Assembly (NCBI GenBank): GCA_003415625.1
Contig: PYIU01000009.1
Coordinates: 1,922,001 to 1,986,000 of the forward strand
Reading direction: 5' to 3'
Length of the DNA stretch: 64,000 nt
Origin: Aquanectria penicillioides
Lineage: Eukaryota > Ascomycota > Sordariomycetes > Hypocreales > Nectriaceae
The position numbers and the translations under genes are program-made. Positions within the stretch are counted from its first letter, which is position 1; every line of letters begins with the position of its first letter. Below, one piece after another: positions 1-14,534 of the stretch. The notes beneath the pieces were generated by a model, which made no database searches, was not told the origin of the DNA, and was given only the letters and a program-made list of their open reading frames with translations.

Positions 1-824
<824 letters not shown>

Positions 825-1340
825 AGCCGAATCGACATGTCGCCTTTTGGCCTGGATCAGAAATTCTTGCCCTTTCTGGAAGATTTCCTAGTCATCTAGA
901 ATCCATGAATCAGGGTGTACTTTGTTCAGGCATGGCATCGAAGTTATGTTGCGTGACTAAATAGATGTGCCGACCGAGTAGTAGTGAATGAATATGGACT
1001 TTGTAACATGAAGAAATTTACCAATTTTTTATTTCCTAATGTTCCTGACGAGGAACTTATGATGGAATACCTAGAGATCTTCCAGAACTGCTATCATAAT
1101 GTTGAATGGGTAGTTCCAATCATTAATCACGTGATAGGCCACATTGCTTGACACCTGAGGCATCACTATTTCTTGGTGTTGGTTTTTGTAGATTTAGGGC
1201 AGCTTGGTGGGGCACACAGTTTTTTTTCCATTAATATCCTGTGCGCACACCCACCAAGCTACCTTCTTCTCAACCTCGCCTGTCTCAATCTCAACCCGGT
1301 ACGCAAACCACGAGCCTCTGCCGAATCCGAACATCTCAAA
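825..1340. other. Intergenic region: sec23 3' flank and rpl12 promoter/leader
   Basis: No gene is seen here. The first half is AT-leaning 3' flank of sec23. The second half (about 1240-1340) is C/T-rich leader just before the rpl12 start. A strong inverted repeat at 1201-1260 is listed separately. Confidence 0.6.
1201..1260. promoter_or_regulatory. Inverted repeat (hairpin-capable) in the rpl12 upstream region
   Basis: Left arm 1201-1219 begins AGCTTGGTGGG and right arm 1239-1260 ends CCCACCAAGCT, a perfect 11-bp complement. The inner parts also pair (CACACAG with CTGTG) apart from a small bulge. An 8-T run lies in the loop region. It sits 81 bp before the rpl12 ATG, so it is either promoter DNA (two oppositely oriented factor sites) or leader RNA. 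The function is not known to me; only the symmetry is observed. Confidence 0.5.
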
Positions 1341-2051
<711 letters not shown>

Positions 2052-2693
2052 AAACAATTGCACCTAGTTCAGAAAATGAAATGTCATAATTACTTGAAAC
2101 TGATTGCCCTATTTATACCTAAAGACTTGTATCTTGAAATGCAGTGAAGGAATGAAGCAATGATTCCTACATAATCCTTGACCACATTCTGAAATTTACG
2201 AAGTTGCCACATGGTCCATTTCAATTTTTGTGCAAGGAAGAACAACCTCATTGGAGGGCCCTATACGCACCGCGATGTCCTGGTATTCTTGCCGCTGTGG
2301 ATATCGAGGTCCATCAACACGGCCTATACTTCTATCATAGCACAAAGAGAAACCGAATGAACCTCGAGCCCAAACAGAATGCTGACTGTAATCTATAAAT
2401 ACTAGTGCTTGCAGATGCGAAGATTCCCAGCGATTGTTAACCTTATGATCGTAGCATCTTGTGCAACGAAAGTGACCTCGGTCTTTTTGCACTAAATCAC
2501 AAATTGACCGAAAATTCTGCCTTTGATTTTTTAACCTCAGAATACCTTTGGGTATGATACGCTGTGCCCGTGGCTGAACTGCCAAATACCCATTGTTGCT
2601 GTATTGTCAGGGTCCAGGTGGTCTAAGCAGCGCGGTAGCATACCTTACTCAAGTAAGTAGGTTTGTACCTAATTGCAAGGCGGTATAGGTATC
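2052..2693. other. rpl12 3' flank up to the edge of the repeat block
   Basis: No supportable gene. A 129-codon open frame on the - strand (2196-2585) has no recognisable domain and no homologue I can name. The last bases, GTATC at 2689-2693, are the likely left target-site duplication of the large LTR element. Confidence 0.5.
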
Positions 2694-2915
2694 TGTTGAA
2701 CCGAACCAGTTGTGTAATTGTGTGTATTCTCCTTGTTCTTATTCTTCTCAGCCTTGCTTTATTGCTTAGGCTCTAAAAGAGGGGTTAGGCTGCACTAGAT
2801 CTAATAGAGCTATAGTATATTTATATAATTTTTATTTAATTATTTTAAGCTTTATTTTTATAATTTAAAGTATATATTAATATTTCTTTATATATATAAT
2901 ACTTTAGGTTTAATA
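2694..2915. repeat. Left LTR of the outer element (222 bp)
   Basis: It aligns end to end with 42388-42609 without length difference. In the first 19 bases every mismatch is C versus T or G versus A. The first half (to about 2790) is base-balanced and the second half is AT-rich, so the mutation boundary falls inside the LTR. It contains the conserved core GGCTCTAAAAGAGGGGTT shared with the right LTR. The upstream duplication is GTATC (2689-2693). Confidence 0.85.
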
Positions 2916-3362
2916 TATTTCTTTAAATTTATTAAAAGTAAATCTATTATATTTATTATTTATTATTTATTTATTAATTTTATATTTTATTTATAGCTTT
3001 TTATTTTTATTTTATATTTTTATTTTATTTTTATATTTAAAATTTATTAATAATATTATTTATTTAATATTTATTATTATATATAAATATTTTTAATTAT
3101 TTTATAAATATTTTTTATTAAATAAATAAATATAATAAAATAAATTATAATTATAATAAAAAGTATTTTTTAAATTATTTTATTTTAATTTTTTTATTTT
3201 TATAAAAGAATTTTTATTTATAAATAAAATAATTTATTTTTTTTTAAAAATTTTTTTTTTTTTTTAGCTTTAATATAAATTATATATATATATTTTTATA
3301 GTATTTTTAGTTTTTAATTTATATATATTAATTATAATTATTTTAATAAATATATATATTAT
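2916..3362. mobile_element. Outer-element interior, left segment
   Basis: Very AT-rich sequence between the left LTR and the first LINE insertion. No coding motif is readable. The last 18 bases (3345-3362, AATAAATATATATATTAT) are repeated at 9966-9983 and are the target duplication of the LINE. Confidence 0.55.
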
Positions 3363-3883
3363 TTATTAATACTTTATAGATTTATAAAATAAATAATACT
3401 TTTATACTATATAAATAAAGAAAAAAACTATATTAATAGAATAAAAACCTTTATTTAATATAATATTAAATTTAATATAAATTCTTTATAAAAAAGCATT
3501 AAATTAAAAATTAATTTAATACTATTATTAAAATATTTTATTTATTTAATTATAAAGTTAATAAATAAAGTAAAAGTAAGGCCTATAATAGGCCTAAATT
3601 ACTTATATTATAGGCCTATTATAAAAAGTAAAGCACTATTTTAATGCTATTAGCTAATAGCTAGCTAGCTGCTAGCTATTTAAATGCTATTATTATTATT
3701 TTTTAATCTTTATAAATATATTTAAAAAAAATATTTTTTTTTTATATACCTTTATAAAAGCTTTTTATTACCTTTAAGTATATATTTTATTAATGCATTA
3801 TTTATATAAAATACTTAATTTATATAAATATTAATTACTATTTTTATTACTATTTTATATTAATTATATATAATTAAAAATAA

Positions 3884-3887
3884 TAAT

Positions 3888-3945
<58 letters not shown>

Positions 3946-3946
3946 G
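3884..3946. repeat. AAT microsatellite in LINE copy 1
   Basis: About 20 AAT units. The same tract occurs at the equivalent place in the other LINE copies with very different lengths, so it belongs to the element's 3' untranslated region. Confidence 0.9.
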
Positions 3947-6099
3947 CAATATATATTTAATATAGCTATAAATAGCATTTTTATTAATATTAATAAATAC
4001 TAAAATATTAAGCTAGCTATATTAAAGTAAAGAGTATTGCACTAACCCTAAAGGCAATATAAAATCTACTTTATTCTATATATATTATATAAATAGCAAA
4101 AGATAAAGAGAATAGTTTATACTAAAACTAAACTAATATATAGTTTCTATCCCTTATAGCTATAAAAAACTAACTATTAATAAATACTAAAGCTAATAAC
4201 TATATAGCTTATACTTATATATATAAGCTATATAAGCTATTGCTATACTTAATAAAGGCTAATGCCTATATATTAATAGTAGCTTTATAGAAAGGAATAG
4301 CTATAATAAATATAGCTTAGTTTAGTTTTATTATAAATATAATATTAATATAAATTATAGAAAAAGAAGCTTTAGTAATTAAGGGCTAAGGCTATTTAAG
4401 CTAAAAGAAAAATAATTTAAGCGCACTTTTAAGCTATATCTATAGTTTTAATTATAAATCTTAATATTAATTAGCTCTATAAGCTAATTAATAGAGTTAA
4501 TTATATAGCTATAGCTTTTAAAAGCTTAATAGCTATATTACTTTCTTTAATTAAAAAGGCTAAGGCTACTTAAAAATAAATAGTGCCTAAAAGTAATAGC
4601 AATAATAAATAGTATTAATCTTAATATAGATTTATATTAGCTAATATTAATAGTAAAGACTAAAATTTAATATAATTCTTTAAGTAATAGCTTAAGCTTA
4701 AGTAAAGCTAAAAGGAAATTAAAGTAAAAAAGGCTTAAGAATAAAAAGAATAAAAAGAAAAATAGTAAAAAGAAAAATAAAAAAAGAAATAGTAAAAAAG
4801 ATAAAATAGATTTTATATTTTTTAAAAAGAATATAAACTTAAAGTAAATAGTATTATTAAAATAAATAAATATAAATTAAATATAATAATAAATAGAAAT
4901 AAAGTTTAAATAAAGCTAAAATAAAAACTTAATTATTAAAAAGGGTAGGCTTTAGTATATTATTTATATAATAGATTAGTTTTTTCTTTCTTTTAAAGAG
5001 AGTTTTTTTAGATATATTAACTTCTCTTTTAATAAAGGGGGTTAAAGCACTTAAATAAAAGAGTTACTAAAAGGTAAAGGCAATATAAAAGTAAATATAT
5101 TTTAAACTAAATATAGCTTAATAGCTAGCTTATAGTATAGTATAATATATAAATAGACTAGCTATTTAATAAAATAATATATAGTTTAGGCTTTAAATAA
5201 ATATTATTTAAACTTAAAGAGATTATAAAATAAATTAAATAGAGTTTCTTTTTAGCTAAAATAAAGCAAGCAATATAATATAATATAATTAATTATTTTA
5301 ATAATATCTTTATATTAATATTAAAGTATACTTACCTTAAGGACCTTTCTTTAAAAAAAGAAACTTTAAAGTTTAATGCATTTTATTTATATTTAAATAA
5401 GCAAAAAGCTTTTATACTTTTTAAGTCCTTTATATAAATAAATAGTTTTCTTTTTTATATAAAGTAAAAAGATTTTAATTACTTTTATTTTATTATTAAT
5501 ATATTATTTATAAAACTTATATTTAATTTATTTCTATTAATACTTTTAATTAATTAATATTTAATTTTTATTTAATTTTTAGTTTTTTTTATATTTTTTA
5601 TTAAAAAGCTAATTAATAAGCTATTTTTTATATTTTTATATTAATTTATACTAAAGGCTATTATAATAATAATAATAATAGATTTAATATATTATTAATA
5701 TAATTATATAAAAAATAAATCTTTTAATACTTTAAATTTAAAGCTAGCCTTAAAATTAAATAAATTATTTATTAAAGTATATATTTAATAAAAGAATTTT
5801 AAGCTTACTTTTTAATAGTTTAATTAAAATAGCTTTATAGCCTCTTTTAATAATATAAAAAGCTTAAATCTATTTAATTAATAAAGCTTTAGCAATCCCT
5901 TTTAAATTATTGCCCCTTTTTATTAAAAAATAATATATATTAGCATTATAGGCAATTATAGATTTAATTATATATATATATATTATATAAATAGCCTTAA
6001 GATTTACTCTCTATATACTTACTATAAGGGCAATAAAGGCTTACTTTTAGCACTTAAGTTTTTTTTTAAGCTTAAAGATATATAGGCCCTAAAGTAGTT

Positions 6100-6750
6100 T
6101 TTTATATAGCTATAATTTAAGAAAATAGTATAATTTTTATAATTAAATTATATTATAAATAAAGATTAATTAAATTTAATGCTTTTAGTATTAATATAAA
6201 AAATAAAAGAGCTAGGCCTTAATAGATTTAAAGGTTATATTATTAATAAAGGCTTAAAATATATATATTATTTATATAGTTTTAAGTTAGGCTTAAGTTT
6301 TTATTATATCTTTTTTAAATATAAATATATTTATATTATTAGTAAATTTAATTATTATAATTTTAAGGATTTTATTAAATGCTATATAAAGCCTTAATAT
6401 AAATAAAATAAAGAGAATAAAAAAGAGCAATAATCCCTATAGAATTTTAGCTTTAATACTATAAAATTTAAAAGATTTATTATTAAATTAAAGATATATT
6501 AAATGCTTAAATAAATAGCTAAAAAGCTAAATTAATAATTATTATAAATAGCTTTAATTATAAAAAGTAATAATAAGCCTTTTATAGTTAATTAAATTAA
6601 AGGCTATAATAAAGTTTAATTAAAGAAGTAATACTATTTTACTATAGGCCTATACTATATATATTACTTTTACTATAATTATAAAGGTAAGCTTAATAGA
6701 TCTTTAAGGCCTATTTTCTATTTAATTATTAAAAAGTATATTTAAGTTTT
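6100..6750 (-). pseudogene. LINE reverse transcriptase remnant (copy 1)
   Basis: This is the counterpart of the RT read at 30.0-30.6 kb. The - strand shows the same RT block ending in FTNN followed by IN, where the family has FADD. Stop codons replace Gln and Trp codons, as RIP predicts. No function remains. Confidence 0.65.
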
Positions 6751-9700
6751 TAGCTATTATTACTATTTATTAAGCTATTATTAATTTTATTACTTTATTA
6801 ATAATATTAAAAAAGAAAATAAATCTTTATTTAAATACTATATATTTTTAAGCTATTATTTTATTTAATTTAAAAATAATAATAGCAATTATATAATAAA
6901 AGTAATATAAAAAGTATTTAAATATAATACTTATATTAATAATAGTAATAAAGGCTTTTAAAAAAGGCTTATTATATACTTTAAGGAAGCTAGTAAGAAA
7001 TCTATTATTATTAAAAGCTTTTTATAATTAAATTTTAAAAAGGAAGTATATTAATTTATAAAGTTTAATGCAATTTTATATTAAGCTTTTAGCATTTTAT
7101 AATATTTAGTTTATATCTATAGATTATATTATAAGGTTTATTATAATAGGTTTAATATTTTAATTATTTACTTAAGGTTTAAAAAAAAAGCATTTTATTA
7201 ATATAATTGCCTTTTTAATATAGCTTATAGCTAAAGAATCTTACTTAAAGCAATTAAAAGAAAGGAGCTATAATAAAGCTAAGGCAATATTACTTTAAAA
7301 TTATATCTATCTTTTTAAGTTTTAAAATTTCTTTTAGCTGCCTATACCTTTTTCTATTTTAGCTTTAAATAAAGTATTGCATTAAGCTATTTATTTAATT
7401 TTAACTATATAAGCCTTTTGCTTATTGCCTACTTTTTATAGTTTTAATTAATTAACTATTATATTATTATATTATATATATCTTTATACTTATTTAAATT
7501 AATAAATAGCCTTTATAGTAAGCTAATTCTATTAATTATTATAATTAGGCTTAAATTACTTTTATATTAAGGTAGTATATTAAGTAATTTAATATAGTTT
7601 TTAAATTAGCTATTTAACTATTTATTTTAACTATTATATAAAGATTATTTTACTAAAAGTTTAATAAAAAGTAATTTATACTTTAAGTTTAGCCTTTTTA
7701 AGGTTTATTATATATTAATTAAATACTATAGGCTAAAGGTTTAATAAAAGAGAAGGCAATATATCTATAAAGGGCCTAATATATATTTACTATAGAATAT
7801 AATTAAAGCTATTTAAATTATAATTAAGGCCTAAATAAATAATATAGCTATTCTTTAAGGCCTAAACTAAATTAAAAGTGCTATTTTTAGTATTACTTAC
7901 TTTTTAAATTACTATTTTATAAAGGATTATTAAGGCTATATTTAGCTATTATATCTTTATTAAAAAGGTTAGGCTATATAAAGTAATTCTATTATAGCAA
8001 TCCTAAATTAAATAATATAGATTAAAGTCTTTAACTATAATTATTTAAGGGGCTAAAATAAAGCTAATTAAAGTATATATTGCTTTTAAGTTTCTTTTAT
8101 TTCCTAAAGAGTTATATATTATAATTATTTTTATATAATAATAATTAAAATTAATATTAGCTTAATCTTCTTTAGCCTAATAGATTTAGATTTTTAATCT
8201 ATATTATTTATATATATAAAGAGCTATATAGCTTAAGTAATAGATTATAATATAATTTAATCTTTTAAAGTTTATTAAAGCATTAATCTTTTAATTTTTA
8301 ATTAATTCTAAAAGTGCAATTATATTATATCTATTATAAATATATAGTGCCTAATAGATTAATTTAAGGCAATAATATATATTTTAAAATAAAATCTATA
8401 TTAATTAAATATAAATAAAGGAATTAATTTAATAAATAATAGTAATAAAGTATAAGCACTAAAAAAAAAAAGCATTAAATAAAGTATAGTATTATTTATT
8501 TATAAAGCCTAAAGGTTAGCTAACTCTTTTAATAAAGGGAAGAGCTATAAAGGGAAAGTTTTTAAAGAAGCTATTTTATTATATATAAAGAATATTTTGC
8601 TATATTAAAGTATATTCTTTATATTTTATTAATTATCTATAGTATTCTTTTTTTATATAGGTTTAATGCTTTTTTACTATAAAATAAATATAGCTTTAGG
8701 CTAAATAATCTTTATAGTATAAAGTATAGCAATAAAGGATTTTTCCCTTTTTAATAAAGCAATTATTATATATTAAGCTATTATATTAGCTATAAATTAA
8801 AGTAAATTAATATTTTTTTATAATATAGCTATATTTATAATATTAAAAGCATTAAATAGATTTTAATCCTTTATTAAAGGGTTTATACTTATAAAGTTTA
8901 ATATTAAAAAATAACTTATTATTATATAGACTATTAGCTTCTTTAATTAATAGAATATAAAGAATTAAATTTATTTTTATTATAGTGCTATTTTAAGCTT
9001 AAATAGGCTTTACTTTACTAACTCTTAAGGTATTAGTATTATTAATAGTTTTAATAAGTTTATTTATATTATTAAAAATAAATTTAATTTAAATTCCTTT
9101 TATTAAAATAATAAAGATTAAAAAAGCTAAAAGGGCATTATTTCTAAATATAATAGCTATTTATTTTTCTTTATAAAAGGCTTTAGTCTATTTTAAGGTA
9201 AAAAAGGTAAGGACTATATCCCTATTAAAAAAGTAATATATTGCAATTATATAGAAATTACTATAGGCTTAATTTACTATTTATATAGTTTTTATTAAAG
9301 TATAGTTTTTAATATTCTTAAGGGTATCTTTAATATAAATAGTAATTTTGCACTTAATGCAGCTATATATTATATATTTATTAGTTTTAATATTTATAGG
9401 TATAAGGCTATATAAAAGGATTAATATATAAAATTATTGCATTAGCTAAAAAGAAAAAAGGCTTAAATTAGCTAAAATAGCTATTACTATTATAATAATA
9501 GTAATTATTATAGTAATAGTAATTTTATTAATAACTCTTTCTTTAAGGGTTATATTAGTTTTAAAAAGGGGGCAAAAGTATATTTTATATATATTAATAT
9601 AGATTTAAAATACCTTTTAAACTGCTTTAAAAAAGTAAAATAGAATAATTTTAATAATAGCTTTATAGGCTTTTATATTTTTATTGATTATAAAGCTTCT

Positions 9701-9983
9701 ATTAGCTTTTATTGCTTTATTTATTTTAGGCATACTACTATATTAATTAATTATAGAAAGGGGGTTATATTAATTGTTTTTAATGCTATATCTTTTTAAA
9801 TTAATAACTATTAAAAGGGCTATAGCATTAGGACTATACTCTTAATATACTATTATATTTAGGGGTAGCTTAATATAAGGAATTAATTAATTGTAGTTTT
9901 AAATGTTTTAGAAATAGTTTAGGATAGCTATAAGCAGTTGCAAGTCTAAGGGTAAAGTTAGTATAAATAAATATATATATTAT

Positions 9984-11984
9984 ATTATAAATTAATTTTA
10001 TAGTTTATTTTTAAGTTTTATAGCTTTTTTTTTATTAATTATTTATAATAATAATAATTTATTAAATAAACTATTTTTTTTATTAACTTTTTATTGCCTT
10101 TATTATAAATTATTTTATAGCTTAAAATTAAAAAATGCATTATTAATATTATTTTAATAATATAAATTAATAATAGAATTATATATAAGCTTAAGCTATT
10201 TATATAGCTTGAGCAAAAGAACTTTTTACTATAATTAAATATACTATTAAACTATAAGTATTTTTAAATTAATTTTTAAGCTTTATTTAATAGTTTTACT
10301 TTATATAATGCCTTTTAATAGTAGCTTATACTTTATTTTATTTATTTATTATTAGCCCTTATAGGCTAAAGTAATAGAAAATATTAAAAGCATTTTAATA
10401 GCTTTAGGCTATACTATAAATACTATAACTTTAGTAATAATTATTGCTTTATATAAATATATTTATTTTATTATTTTATACTTTATTTTATTCTTTTATA
10501 GTTTATTTTATTAATTTAAATTATAAAATAGCCCTTTTATTACCCTTTTTATAGTATTATTTTTCTTAAATTATATTTAAGGCAATAATATTAAAAAAAA
10601 AGTAAAAGTTTAATTTAATATTTTATTTTTTATTTTAAATTATAAAATTAAATTTTTATATTATAGAAAAAAATAAGCAATATATTACTATTAAAATTAT
10701 ATTAAATAAGTATACTATAAATATCTTTTTATTTATTAAAGACCTTTATTTTTAATAAATAAAATAATTAAAATTATTTTAAAGTTTATTTTATTATTTT
10801 ATAGTTTATTTTATTATTTTGCTTTTTAGCTAATAGCTATTATAATAGCATTAAATTAATAAATTTTATTATATTAATATTTTATTTTTTTATTATTTTT
10901 ATAATATTAAATATTAAAGCTATAAGCCTTTTAATATTTTTTTAATTATATATTTTTATAGATTTTAACTTTATTATATTTAAATATATTTTATTAAATT
11001 TATAAATTTAAATTAATTTTAGCTTTTATAAAATATTTTACTTTATAGTAATTTTATTAAACTATTAGCTATTAATTTTATATTTTATTAATATAAAATA
11101 AAGATTATTTTTACTATTATAAATTGCTTTAGCTAATAATTATATATATTAATTTATTTAAGCTTAATTTTTAATTTTTTAAAAAGATTATAAATAAATT
11201 TAATTATTTATTAATTATTATAAATAAGGTTTAAAATAAAATTCTAAAACTTAACTTTAAGTTCTATAAATAGTCTTTATTAATAAAGTTCTTTTTTTAT
11301 AGCTTAAAAAAAATAAATAAATTTATTTTTATAATTAATATTATAATTATATTTTATTTATTTATATACTATTTAATTACTTTATTAAAAAGTTTTATTA
11401 TATATATTTATAAACTTTTTTAATTTATTATATTATGAATAAAAAATATATTATTATATATTAAAAAGTTATTTTTACCTTTAAGCTATAAAATAAAAAA
11501 TAAATTATATAAAAATAATATAATATTTAATTTATTGCCTTTATATATAGTTCCTTTAAATTTATTATAAATTTTATAAAATATAATATAATATTATAAA
11601 TATAATATTTAATTAAATAATAACTATTATATAAAAAATTAAGCTAATTATTTATTTATATTAATTTATTATATTTTATTTTATAATTTAATTATTTAAA
11701 AAAAGCTTTAGTTTTTTTATTAAAATTATATTTTCTTTATTTAAAGTATATAATTTATAAATTTTCTTTAAGTATAAATTTTAAATTATTTAAATTAATT
11801 TTTAATTTTATTTTTAAATAATTTCTATTTTAAAAAATTACTATAGCTTATTACTATTAATTAATTTATATTTTAACTTTAAATCTATAATTACTTTATT
11901 TATAATTTATTTATATTTTTTAATATATATTATTATAATATTATTTATATAAAAGAAAATAAAAACTTTATTTAATTTAATTTA
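9984..11984. mobile_element. Outer-element interior, second segment
   Basis: Two kilobases of highly AT-rich DNA between LINE copy 1 and the 3' tail of LINE copy 2. It has no homologue elsewhere in the window that I can see. I assign it to the outer element because both flanking insertions sit in it. No domain is readable by eye. Confidence 0.5.
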
Positions 11985-13027
11985 ATTTATTAATACTTTA
12001 TAGATCTATAAGGTAAATAGTGCTTTTATACTATATAAATAAAGGAAAAACTATATTAATAAAATAAAAACCTTTATTTAATATAATATTAAACTTAATA
12101 TAGGTCCTTTATAAAAGAGCATTAAATTAAAAGTTAATTTAATGCTATTATTAAGATATTTTATTTACTTAATTATAGGGTTAATAAATAAAGTAAAAGT
12201 AAGGCTTGCAATAGGCCTAAATTGCCTATACTATAGGCCTATTATAGGGAGTAAGGCATTATTTTAATGCTACTAGCTAGCGGCTAGCTAGCTGCTAGCT
12301 ATTTAAATGCTATTATTATTATTTCTTAATTTTTATAAGTGCACTTAATTCCTTTTAGGTAGGTATAGATTAAATATAGTAGTAAACTAAAGTAGGGTTT
12401 AAATAGAGCTAAAGTAAAGACCTAGCTATTAAAAGGGGCAGGCTTTAATATATTATTTATATAGTAGGCCAGTTTTTTCTTTCTTTTAAAGGGGGTTTTT
12501 TTAGGTATATTAACTTCCCTTTTAATAGAGGGATTAAAGCGCTTAAATAAAAGAGTTACTAAAAGGTAAAGGCAATATAAAAGTAAGTATTTTAAATTAA
12601 ATATAGCTTAATAGCTAGCTTATAGTATAGTATAATATATAAATAGGCTAGCTATTTAATAAAGCAATATATATTTTAGGCTTTAAATAGATATTATTTA
12701 AGCTTAAAGAGATTATAAAGTAAATTAAATAAAGTTTTCCTTTAGCTTAAATAAAGTAAGCAATATAATATAATATAGCTAATTATTTTAATAGTATTTT
12801 TATATTAATATTAAAGTATACTTACTTTAAGGACCTTTTTTTAAAAAAGGAAACCCTAAAGTTTAATGCATTTTATTTATATTTAAATAAGCAAAAAGCT
12901 TTTATATTTTTTAAATCCTTTATATAAATAAATAATCTTTTTTTTTATATAAATAAAAAGATTTTAATTGCCTTTATTTTATTATTAATATATTATTTAT
13001 AAAATTTATATTTAATTTATTTTTATT
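11985..13027 (-). mobile_element. LINE copy 2, 3' part
   Basis: This is the 3' end of a second - strand LINE (tail complement TTTAATTTAATTTATT, then the same end sequence as copy 1). Relative to copy 1 it lacks about 1.15 kb (the interval equivalent to 3720-4870, including the microsatellite). It is interrupted at 13027 by LINE copy 3 and resumes at 14535. Confidence 0.75.
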
Positions 13028-13562
13028 TATTTATTTATTAATACTTTATAGATCTATAAAGTAAATAGTACTTCTATACTATATAAATAAAAGAAAAAAC
13101 TATATTAATAGAGTAAAAACCTTTATTTAATATAATATTAGGCCTATTATAAGTCCTTTATAGGGGGGCATTAGATTAAAAGTTAGTTTAATGCTATTAT
13201 TAAAATATTCTATTTACCTAATTATAGGGTTAGTAAGTAAAGTAAAAGTAAGGCCTATAATAGGCCTAAATTATCTATATTATAGGCCTATTATAAGGAG
13301 TAAAGCGCTAATTTAGCGCTAGCTAATAGCTAGCTAATTGCTAGCTATTTAAGTGCTATTATTATTATTTCTTAATCTTTATAGATATATTTAATTCCTT
13401 TTTCTTTCTTTCTTTTTTATATACCTTTATAAAAGCTTTTTATTGCTTTTAAATATATACTTTACTAATGCATTATTTATATAAAATACTTAATTTATAT
13501 AAATACTAATTACTATTTTTATTGCTATTTTATACTAATTATATATAGCTAAAAATAATAAT

Positions 13563-13629
<67 letters not shown>

Positions 13630-14534
13630 TAATAATAATAATAATAATAATAACTATAATTATAACTATAACTATAATTATAATAATTTATATATTATAG
13701 GCCTATTATAGTTTTTATATTAATACTTATATAAATACTAAAATATTAAACTAGCTATATTAAGGCAGAGGGTATTAAGCTATTTTTAAGGGTAGTATAA
13801 AATCTACTTTACTTTATATATATTATATAGATAATAAAAAATAGAAAAAAGGGTCTATATTAGAATTAGGCTAATAAATTATATCCCTTTATTATAACTT
13901 TAAGTAGCTAATAGCAATAGATATTAAGGCTAATAGCTATATTATTTATATCTATATATATAAGCTATATAAGCTATTGCTATATTTAATAAAGGCTAAT
14001 GCTTAAGTATTAGTAGTAGCTTTATAGAAAGGGATAGCTATAGTAAATACTCTTTAATTTTAATTTAGGTTTATTACTAATATAATCTATTAAATAAAGG
14101 AGCTTTAGCGGTTAAGGGCTAAGGCCACTTAAGCTAAAAGAAGGGCAATTTAAGTATACTTTTAAGCTATATTTATAGTTCTAACTATAGGTTTTAGTAT
14201 TAATTAGCTTTATAAATTAATTAATAAAGTTAATTGTATAGCTATAGCTTTTAAGAGCTTAATGGCTATACTGCCTTCTTTAGTTAAAGGGATTAAGGCT
14301 GCTTAAGGATAGGCAGTGCTAAAGAGCAGTAGTAGCAATAGATTAAATTAGTTTTAGTATAGGTTTATATTGGCTAATATTGGTAGTAAATACTAAAGTC
14401 TGGCATAACTCCTTAAGCAATGGCTTAGGCTTAAATAAAGCTAGAGGGGGATTAAAGTGGGGGGGCTTAGGGATAAGAAGGAGAATGGCAGGGAGGATAG
14501 CAAAAAGGATAAAATAGATCTTATATCTTTTAGG
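13028..14534 (-). mobile_element. LINE copy 3, 5'-truncated (1.5 kb), nested in copy 2
   Basis: It holds only the 3' 1.5 kb of the LINE and is flanked by the 14-bp direct duplication AATTTATTTTTATT (13014-13027 and 14535-14548). The intact sequence in copy 1 (near 5520) has that site once. Sharing the 3' end while losing the 5' end, with a target duplication, is the hallmark of target-primed reverse transcription. The stretch 14270-14520 is noticeably less mutated than its homologues. Confidence 0.85.
13562..13655. repeat. AAT microsatellite in LINE copy 3
   Basis: A run of AAT units with one or two phase breaks, at the same position in the element as the tract at 3884-3946 but longer. Confidence 0.9.

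Larger units (their letters stand above)
3363..9965 (-). mobile_element. LINE (non-LTR retrotransposon), full-length copy 1, RIP-dead
   Basis: A 6.6-kb copy flanked by an 18-bp perfect duplication (3345-3362 and 9966-9983). It is the reverse-complement homologue of 26758-33346 with nearly the same length. Its left end is the 3' end: on the - strand it finishes in an A-rich TAAA-type tail after the sequence complementary to TTATTAATACTTTATAG. By position it carries the ORF1 zinc knuckles near 8.7-8.9 kb, endonuclease near 7.8-8.1 kb and RT near 6.1-6.75 kb, all on -. The RT YADD/FADD site (mutated to FTNN) is at about 6335. Stops are frequent. The 3' untranslated part contains an AAT microsatellite. 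Confidence 0.8.

Noticed and set aside
2196..2585. 129-codon frame on - as a gene
   Set aside because: No recognisable domain, no intron or promoter context, and it overlaps the rpl12 3' flank.
3363..9965. Long readable frames on the + strand of LINE copy 1 when stops are read as Gln
   Set aside because: In AT-rich RIP DNA nearly every frame opens if TAA and TAG are forgiven. Only the strand with RT, endonuclease and knuckle motifs, and with the 3' tail at the correct end, is meaningful.
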